A stretch of 64,000 nt of DNA from Kappaphycus alvarezii. Its lineage: Eukaryota; Rhodophyta; Florideophyceae; Gigartinales; Solieriaceae. The position numbers and the translations under genes were made by a program. The notes below the pieces were generated by a model that made no database searches, had not been told where the DNA came from, and saw only the letters and a list, made by a program, of their open reading frames with translations. The stretch spans positions 1-64,000 of the forward strand of contig NADL03000613.1 in the NCBI GenBank assembly GCA_002205965.3. Reading direction: 5' to 3'. Positions 57,388-64,000 of this stretch are shown piece by piece; positions within the stretch are counted from its first letter, which is position 1; each line of letters starts with the position of its first letter.

Positions 57388-57699
57388 GTGGTTCCCCTTC
57401 CTCTTCCCCTTCTACTACCGGACGCACCACCTGTTGTCAATATGGCTACCCTTCCTCCCCTTCCCCGCTCACCACCTGCCGATGCACCTCCCCTGCCAAC
57501 AACAACTACAGATGCCCTCGCACTCCACGTCCTGATCCACGGCCCCGCCCACCGCGTCCACGCCAGCTTGTGGGAGGTGGAGGGCTCTTTGATATTAAGA
57601 CACGGGCCCCTGATGGAGCCTGACTGGGCCGATCAGTCGGACTATGCGCTTGTTCGCCGCTTGATTGTAATTTGCGGAGTTGTTTGGCGCCAGAGCTAG
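57388..57699 (+). other. Open frame of 104 codons in the piggyBac right arm
   Basis: Pro/Leu-rich start, then DALALHVLIHGPAHRVHASL and DWADQSDYALVRRLIVICGV. No recognised domain. It lies between the transposase start and the right inverted repeat and is oriented away from the transposase. It could be a small accessory gene or chance. Confidence 0.25.
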
Positions 57700-57750
57700 C
57701 CCAGTTGGATTACAGGGTCTTGGAGGAGGTGTGGGATCCTCAAACTCGTG

Positions 57751-57853
57751 AGGTGGAGGGATGTTTTCATCCTAAGATGTAGGTGGCTGCATGCTGCTGT
57801 GGGTGGAGGGATGTTTTCAACTTAAGGTGGAGGTGGCTGCATGCCAGTGTGGT
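57751..57853 (+). repeat. Tandem duplication, 50-bp unit twice
   Basis: GGTGGAGGGATGTTTTCA starts at 57752 and again at 57802. Each copy continues to GTGGCTGCATGC. About 85% identical by eye. It lies in the right arm of the piggyBac-like element. Confidence 0.8.
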
Positions 57854-58776
57854 TGGAGGTGGGGTGTGGCACATCTCTGGACCCACTTCGCCGATTTCCA
57901 AGATTGAACATTCGCCGTTCTCCGGACGAGCTTCTCATTACAGTGATGCAAAAGGGTTCTTGATCCAATCTTTCCAAAACATGCTACAGCCCCTCAAATT
58001 TGGCTTAGATTACAGCCCTGGTGATCACTGTATGGATTATTAGGGGTCCTAGCTCTAAAATACCAAAAATTGCTTTTGATCACTATATCGATCAGTGGTG
58101 GCATTAGGGATATAGTAAATGAATTCTTCTTCACTTGAGTTGGTGAGGCGGCGAAAAGACAATCCCCGACAGGGGTACCTATTAGTTCGAAGCCGTTGTG
58201 TATTTCTGGATGGGGAAATCATGATTTGACGGCAGATCGCTATAGGTTGGGTGTGGCAAGCGAGAAGATCAGAGTTCAAGGACAAAGTGAAATATTTCAG
58301 GCCTTAATGAAGACTGATCAAAGGTAATCTGAACCCCATCGTTTCAGGTTCTTGATCTTTGTAGGAACTCCGTGAACATACAGTTCAGAAAGAACTTACT
58401 TGTTAAGCCTCTGAAGGAAATTTATCTAAAGCTCAAACTGACAGAGGTACTCAATGAGTACCTCTGCAAATTAATTTTGCCCAAGTGTTTGTTTGTTGTA
58501 ATTTCGAATAAAACTAGCTGTGTGCCGGGGTACAGTGAATATTACCCAGCGGTCTAGTAGGATGTGTTCCCGCACATCTTGCCATTATATGAGCCTCTCC
58601 ACACACATCCTGTTTCACATCCTAGGAACTTAAACGTAATATTCTCATTGGGTGGGATCTTACTTACAGTAGACGTCAAAATTTTTCGCCTTTTCTATAT
58701 TTTATGAGTGATTAAGTTTGCTATTTGTCCCCGGGCAGATATGTGTCCCCCGCCTCTGAGATGCTCTTGGAAAGTA

Positions 58777-60878
58777 CACCAAACACTGAATTTAAATTGG
58801 ATTCATATTTGCGTTGGGTTCATAATTACATTGGTCCAATTTAATTGCTGAACAGTGGTGGTGGACAGGCAATAGAGCTTGTCATACCTCGGTGTCATTA
58901 CAGTAAAACAGTATGAATTATGCAATTTTTTTGGGAGGTAGTTTTATAGTTTTTTAGTTTTGCGTACAGTGCTCGTGAGACTGGTGAGATCGCTGTCGTC
59001 AAGATACCTAACGCCGAAGTTCACATCGAATTTCAAGAAACGACGACCCCAACACACTACTCAAACATCGACATCATGACCACAGGCCCAATTGAACGTT
59101 CCATTGCTCGCGCTCTCGCCATCCGAGCCTCCAACACGAATTTAAACACCGCAGCGGCTCCCTATGAGTCACAAACACAGTCTAACACAACCCAAAAACC
59201 AAGCCAACAAGAGAACACACCCGAAAACCGCCGATCCGTCCACGTTTCAACTATCGCCACACGAATCAGGGTAGCAAAATGGATGATCTCCGATGAGGAA
59301 CTAAACGGGAAAAGAACCTATTTGCAAGAACCATTCGCCAGTTTCCTAATATCTTTAAAGGAAATAACAAAGCTAATATCCAACGAGCAACCCTACGGTG
59401 GAAAAAAAAGACCACATGATGAGCCTCTCCACTGTTGGCAGCAGAAGTAACAGCATCGCAGAAACAGTTGAAGGTACAAAACGACGCATCAACTTAAAAG
59501 CACTCAAAGGGCGAGGACCGAAAACAGCTGCTTGATTAACTGCTCTTTAAAAGGAACTATTGGAAGAATTTGATCGGTTGCGCTGCTTGGGCGTAAAGCT
59601 CTCGCCAGTCATTTTAAAAACTCTAGCTCACTCCATAATAATCAAGGCACATCAAGGCGCTCCTTACCACTCATCTGTGAATATTAACGGAAAATCTATT
59701 TCTACTCGAGTTACCATTCGCTGGATTTAGAGCTTTATGAACAAGAATAGGATTGTCCTGAGAGCACAGACAGACAAACGCCTTACCAGTCCTGCCCATC
59801 AGAAATACATTGAATGCACGGTTGCGTTTCATCTCGGAAGGCTGCGACGGGGTTACATGTCAGGACTGCTCAATGAAAGCAAAATCGAGAACGCCGATGA
59901 AACCCACTTTTGTTTCAACATGGACAATGGAAAGAAGCTTGGTTTCAAAGGTGACGGCCACGTTAAGTACGCCGATGTTGTATCTGGTGGAGATCCTATC
60001 ACCATGATAGTCCGCATTACAGGAGGAAGGAAAGCCTGTATTGAGACCCCTTTTCTGATTTTAAAGAATGCAAAGAGATCCTATCCTATTCAAGATGTTC
60101 CCGATGCAACTCCCGGTGTTTCTTATCGATCTAGCCCGACGGCGTGGATGGATGGTGTCACGTTGAAAGAGTGGCTTTCTGAGACGCGCGCTGTAAAGCC
60201 TCTCCCGCAAATGGCACAGCAAATTTATACATTGACAACTGCTCTGGGTATGTTTTAGACGAAGAAACTTGTGGCATTCTGCAGCGAATTCGTACGACTA
60301 TATCAAAGCTGCCGGCCAATGCCACGAATTTGGTGCAACCCGCTGATTCTTTTATCATTCAGAAGATTAAGGAGGCGAGGCGCAGGCGCTTGGAAACTTA
60401 TAAGCTTGAGTGTATTAAAGGAGGGGCCTGGGTTGAATCCACTGGAAAGCTTCCAAATCCGGGGAAGCTTTTCTTCTTGCAGCTTGCCGCTGCTATCGTT
60501 ACAGATGTCAATGCAATGGTTGGCATTAATGGCATTAATTATGCTCGTAAGGCCATGATTCGGACAGGCATGTCATTGAATGTGATGGGGTTTGGGAGGA
60601 GTCCCAACTGTCCGATGAACTGCAGTGCATTGTCGCGAAACATCGGGATTATTTCGAGGGCATGGATATTGATGCTTGTTCAGATGCCGAAGATGTAAGT
60701 GAGTAAAAAGTATTGATTTTCTAGCTTTTTGAAGATTTTAGATTGGTCCATTCTATTTATGAATTACACCTTAAATAAGTTGGGTTCGGATTTAAACTGG
60801 ACCAACTCAATTGATGAATAATGCCTGAAATCTGATGTTCGAAATTACATTGGTCCAATCTAATTGCAGTGTTTGGTG
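58777..60878 (+). mobile_element. Pogo/Jerky-type DNA transposon (Tc1-mariner superfamily), 2.1 kb
   Basis: Perfect 12-bp inverted ends CACCAAACACTG (58777-58788) and CAGTGTTTGGTG (60867-60878) are each flanked by TA (58775-58776 and 60879-60880), the standard target duplication of Tc1/mariner/pogo elements. Similarity of the ends extends beyond, with AATTTAAATTGGA opposite CAATTAGATTGGA. Several copies of ATTGGTCCAAT-like sequence lie inside both ends. The interior encodes a DDE_1-type transposase on the plus strand. Complete at both ends but with a broken gene. Confidence 0.9.
59076..60700 (+). pseudogene. Pogo/Jerky-type transposase (DDE_1), broken
   Basis: The likely start is the ATG at 59076 in MTTGPIERSIARALAIRASN. 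A DNA-binding HTH region follows in another frame (LKALKGRGPKTA, DRLRCLGVKLSPVIL, about 59490-59620). The catalytic domain (59737-60258) opens with NADETHFCFNMDNGKKLGFK, where the Asp in NADE or NMDN is the first catalytic residue, then VVSGGDPITMIVRITGGRKA and YRSSPTAWMDGVTLKEWL. After a frame change near 60260 it continues with PANATNLVQPADSFIIQKIK, the third Asp, and RRLETYKLECIKGGAW. The segment where the second catalytic Asp-Asn and Gly-His should stand reads IYTLTTALGMF and ends at a stop, so that site is lost. In-frame stops also lie near 59530, 59550 and 59730. Not functional. Confidence 0.8.
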
Positions 60879-60907
60879 TAGAGAGTAACTTTATGGCATC
60901 AGTATAA

Positions 60908-60937
60908 AGTACAGTACAGTACTGTATACCGTACAAT
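60908..60937. promoter_or_regulatory. GTAC-motif cluster
   Basis: GTACAGTACAGTACTGTATA followed by CCGTACAAT lies just outside the right end of the pogo element. It is the longest run of this recurring motif in the window. Preceding TATAAAG (60903-60909) could make it part of a promoter. Role unproven. Confidence 0.3.
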
Positions 60938-60939
60938 AA

Positions 60940-62136
60940 AATTAACGCGCAGTATCTGAAGTTACCGTATCTTTCGCAAATTAACCGCGCATCAAACCCT
61001 TGTACGGTAACGGGCATCAGGCCATGCAGTCTAGCACAACAGCCATATGCGATCTCACAGCTGCAGATTTTCTCACACAAGACAGCCCCAATACATCAAC
61101 ACCGAAACCCTACGGCAATCCCAAGCCCGTAGCTAATTCAAGCGCCGATGCCCTGCACCTGCCCTGCACCGTACAGATCTTCGCACTGTGCGCAGCGTCT
61201 CGCTCTCCACATGCTACACCATGACAGCGCTTCCACCTCTTCAAACCTTCTAACCCCCATCCCGGTTTGTCTGACCCCTTTCCGTCCCCTCTGTCCGCCC
61301 AACTAATCCCCCCACCACCGGTTAGATGATCCCTATTTCAAGAGCTCAAACAAGCGCTCTGGAAGCCGTTTCTGACGGTGCAAGGTTTGGTCAGTCGCAG
61401 CTGCTGCAATGTCGGTTTGGTACAGTGCGGGGTATGCAATTTCGGTGATTGTAAGGGTGTAGGTAGGTGTGCATTAGGTGTTTGTTTTATGTGTGATGCT
61501 CAGATCACGTTGACGTGTTCCGTGTGTACTTTTGTTGGGGCTGTGGACCGTGTGTTGAGGGGTGGGACGGATGATGGGGATGACTATGTTGCACTGAAGA
61601 AGTTGGGAGGTTGTGTTTGTGCGTTGTGAGTGTGTTTGTGTTTAGGTGCCGAAAACCACGAAAAAGTGAAGCGGGATACATCGCTCTAGAATGTGTGACA
61701 TACTGGGTTAATCGATTGCCCGTAGATAAGTTGCAGTGCACACTTTGTGATGGCTCTTTGTTGCGTCGCTGCCCCGCGTTCGTCACATCGTCACACATTT
61801 TCGGCATTGCGCATTGCACGCATACCAACCTTTTTCATTCAAACTAATCACCCCACCTACTCTTGCAAAACAAAACCACATCTCTTCTCCAATTCCCGTG
61901 CCATTCCTACCGAAACCATCTCCCCTCAGTCTTTCCATGTACCAATCCTTTCACCTTCCCAACCCCTACCTTCCTCCTCCCTAATCCTCCCCTGCCTCCT
62001 CCCTCTTCGAATGTTACCCCTACTCTTCGCAGACTCCTAACCGATGAGCACAGCAAGGAAAACAAACAAAGAAAAAGTACCCAATTAATGACAACGACAA
62101 AAAATACACGTACATTCTCTTCTTTCCTTCCAATTT
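60940..62136. other. Unassigned region downstream of the dehydrogenase gene
   Basis: Short plus-strand frames at 61000-61224 and 61378-61629, C-rich around 61250-61330 and GT-rich around 61400-61640, without known motifs. A pyrimidine-rich run at 61880-62030 lies shortly beyond the stop codon of the dehydrogenase and would be purine-rich in its 3' flank. Confidence 0.4.
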
Positions 62137-63391
62137 CTAACTCATCAGTAGTCCACCATTCTGATCTATTATTTCACCACATATAAACCCAGACAGCGGC
62201 GAAATCAAAAACTTCACGGTATGAGCAAACTCCGCCGGTTCGCAAAACCGCCCCACCGGAATATACTCCAACAGCATCTTCACCATATCTTTCGGATACG
62301 CTTCAATCCCCGGCGTCCGAATATACGCCGGTGCAATACCATTCACGGTGATCCCATCCTTTGCACACTCACGAGCCAACGCAAACGTAAACGTCTGAAG
62401 GGCCCCTTTGGTCGTCGAGTATGCAATGCCCGTCGTGTGCCCTCCTGTCTTCCCGGCAATCGAACAAGTATTCACAATCCGACCCCACTTGCGTTTTCGC
62501 ATCGCCGGTAATAGCGCCCGCGACAACAGAAACGCAGAATCTACATTCTGCGAGAAGCAATTGCGCCATTCCTCTATCGACGTAGCTGCCGACTGCGTCT
62601 TTGACAGTACTCCATTATTATTCACCAGCACGTACACTGGATGAAAATCAGACGAGATCCGTTCAATGGCCTGATCGACTGCATCAGCGTTACAAGGATC
62701 AAAACATATTGGGTAACACTGGTTCTCATTCACCAGGTTACCCAAACTTGCCAACAACGACGTCAGCGCGTCGGCATCGCTGTCATGAATTACCACACGA
62801 AACCCTTCTTCTAGCAACATGCGCACGGTTGCACGACCGAGCACTCCTGTCGCACCTGTGACCTGTGGCGTTTAGATTCCGTTTGTTGTATCAAGGCCAA
62901 ATTACCCAATGTCCCGTATGGAGTTAAGCCAAGTTGTAATCCCCCGAAATCGCAAGTACCACGCGACACCCGCATGGTTGCGCCGCGTCATTTACCCGCA
63001 CCCCGCGTGCACACAAGAAAAGTTCGATAACAAGGAAACAGGTCAGCAAGCCGTCATCGGCAACAATGACAATCTTTCGCCCCCTCGGGCATATCGTAGT
63101 ACCTGCCAAAATATTGCGGATCGGCCGACCCCTCCTCACGTCGCGGATCGTCGCGCCCCTTCACACGCACCATGAAGTCAATGGCACCTCATGGGAGCGC
63201 CGAATATTGCTGACGCGCTACCACACCAACTCCGCGTTCTGGTTGGCCATGATATGGAGCTCACGGCTGGATTCTACCCACCTACTGCGTACGCAATGCA
63301 CAAAACCGACATGTAAAGGATGACGGGAATGAAAACAACCTACCATAGCGGTCTTCATATCGGCCTCGTATTGGTTCATAAACACCGACAT
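62137..63391 (-). CDS. Short-chain dehydrogenase/reductase (FabG/PhaB-like), two exons
   Basis: The product is an NAD(P)-dependent oxidoreductase of the classical SDR family, nearest in style to 3-oxoacyl-ACP or acetoacetyl-CoA reductases. Exon 2 (62862-62137) begins VTGATGVLGRATVRMLLEEG, the T-G-x-x-x-G-x-G nucleotide-binding turn. It continues with VLVNNNGVL (normally N-N-A-G), NVDSAF, the catalytic Ser in NTCSIAG and Y-x-x-x-K in AYSTTKGALQTF, and ends in the usual CGEIIDQNGGLLMS. A stop lies just upstream of the Gly-rich turn and no ATG intervenes, so the start must be elsewhere. Exon 1 (63391-63344) reads MSVFMNQYEADMKTAM, splices at ATG|GTAGGT and joins in phase to CTAAACGCCACAG|GTCACA, giving MKTAMVTGATG. 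The intron (63343-62863) is 481 nt with a CTAAAC branch-like site. Total 257 residues, standard for the family. Exon 1 is inferred; exon 2 is firm. Substrate unknown. Confidence 0.85.
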
Positions 63392-64000
63392 TGTGGTTAA
63401 AAAATAAAAAAAACGACCGACTCCACAACGCACACAACAACAAACCAAAAAAATCTCCAAACGGGCAGATGTGTTCCGTTATTCGGCTCACACACCGAAC
63501 CAACGCTATGACGATCGAGATGAGTGCCAGGAGCAAAGGAGTAATCGCGGTATAGCCAACTCAACACAAGTACCGATTATGATGAGCACGATGAGCACAA
63601 CGGCGGCTTGAGAAAAACACAGTGCGGAGAATAGGCGTGGTGCGGAGAAAAGGAAATGAAAACAAGAGAATTAATAGGTTGAATTTTCTCGTTGGATTTG
63701 TTTCCGATTCCGAAATGCGCCGGCGCGTGGCGCGCCGCAACGGGGCGGACGCTCGCGGGAGGGAGAGGAGAGAGGTAGAAGGGTGGAGACCGGGGGGGGG
63801 GTAAGATGGAAAGGAAACGGATGAAAGGGTTGGTGGGTGGTGAGAGGGGGTTGTGGTTGTGCAGACGTGGATTGGATGCCGAGGGAGGGAGGGTTGAGGG
63901 GAAGTGTAGTTTGCGGGGATCGAAAAGGGCGGGGGGGAAGTGGAAGGGTGGAGGGCGTATGAAGGGGGATGTATGATTGGATGACAAGTTGGGATGATGA
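63392..64000. other. Upstream flank of the dehydrogenase and G-rich tract
   Basis: An A/T-rich run (63398-63416) lies just upstream of the dehydrogenase ATG. From about 63750 to the window end the plus strand is strongly G/purine-rich, with a run of 10 G at 63792-63801 and several GGGAGGGAGGG-like runs. The Pro-rich minus-strand frame there (63577-63987) looks compositional. No gene is supported. Confidence 0.45.

Larger units (their letters stand above)
53583..58109 (-). mobile_element. PiggyBac-like DNA transposon, 4.5 kb, with ATAT duplication; DDE-YqaJ transposase
   Basis: The ends are perfect 10-bp inverted repeats, CCCTAATGCC (53583-53592) and GGCATTAGGG (58100-58109), flanked on both sides by ATAT (53579-53582 and 58110-58113). 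Starting with CCC and having a 4-bp AT-only duplication are piggyBac traits, though the canonical duplication is TTAA. Subterminal TGATCACTATATCG blocks lie near both ends (53602, 53827, 58077). The interior (53900-57238) carries a large, decayed transposase with a YqaJ-like nuclease. The right arm (57240-58076) is non-coding or carries a separate short frame. Confidence 0.8.

Noticed and set aside
63577-63987. 136-codon Pro-rich minus-strand frame as a gene
   Set aside because: It is the shadow of a G-rich tract. No motif and strongly compositional.

Overview
This is nuclear DNA from a repeat-rich eukaryote. There are no operons, ribosome-binding sites, rRNA genes or convincing tRNA genes. 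Only two host genes can be supported: an SF1 helicase of the UPF1/IGHMBP2 type (minus strand, about 12.94-15.34 kb) and a short-chain dehydrogenase (minus strand, 62.14-63.39 kb), which has one GT-AG intron near its start. Almost everything else is mobile DNA in various states of decay. Intron-poor host genes among gypsy, copia, DIRS, LINE, piggyBac, Harbinger and pogo elements would fit an alga or other protist, for example a florideophyte red alga. That assignment is an inference, not something the sequence proves.

Layout, left part. 1-5.15 kb is a minus-strand Ty3/gypsy fossil that runs off the left edge. 5.26-6.33 kb is an unclassified repeat with an acidic reading frame; its diverged partner lies at 21.7-22.8 kb. 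6.94-9.0 kb is a small, internally deleted copia element with two LTRs. 9.27-10.57 kb is a Harbinger element with clear terminal inverted repeats and a TGA target duplication. 12.4-12.7 kb is a LINE tail. The helicase follows, and directly upstream of it sits a young-looking DIRS-type tyrosine-recombinase retrotransposon (15.47-20.05 kb) whose two 323-bp direct repeats look identical by eye.

Middle part. 20-33 kb is AT-rich and mostly unreadable, with degraded reading frames, two fold-back structures and the first copy of a second unclassified repeat (28.9-29.96 kb; partner at 44.6-45.6 kb). 33.28-35.69 kb is a decayed Harbinger element with a plus-strand transposase and a convergent Myb/SANT accessory gene, followed by a tandem pair of palindromes. 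38.5-38.8 kb is a LINE reverse-transcriptase scrap. 39.7-44.5 kb holds scrambled gypsy pieces on both strands.

Right part. 46.9-49.7 kb is a piggyBac-like element. 49.8-53.2 kb is a pile of LINE fragments in shuffled domain order. 53.58-58.11 kb is a second, larger piggyBac-like element with CCCTAATGCC termini and an ATAT target duplication. Its decayed transposase appears to carry a YqaJ-type nuclease domain inserted inside the DDE core, the most interesting feature of the window. 58.78-60.88 kb is a pogo/Jerky-type element with perfect 12-bp termini and TA duplications. The dehydrogenase gene and a G-rich tract close the window.

All calls are from reading the sequence and conceptual translations. 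Identity figures are by-eye estimates and family assignments rest on recognised motifs.
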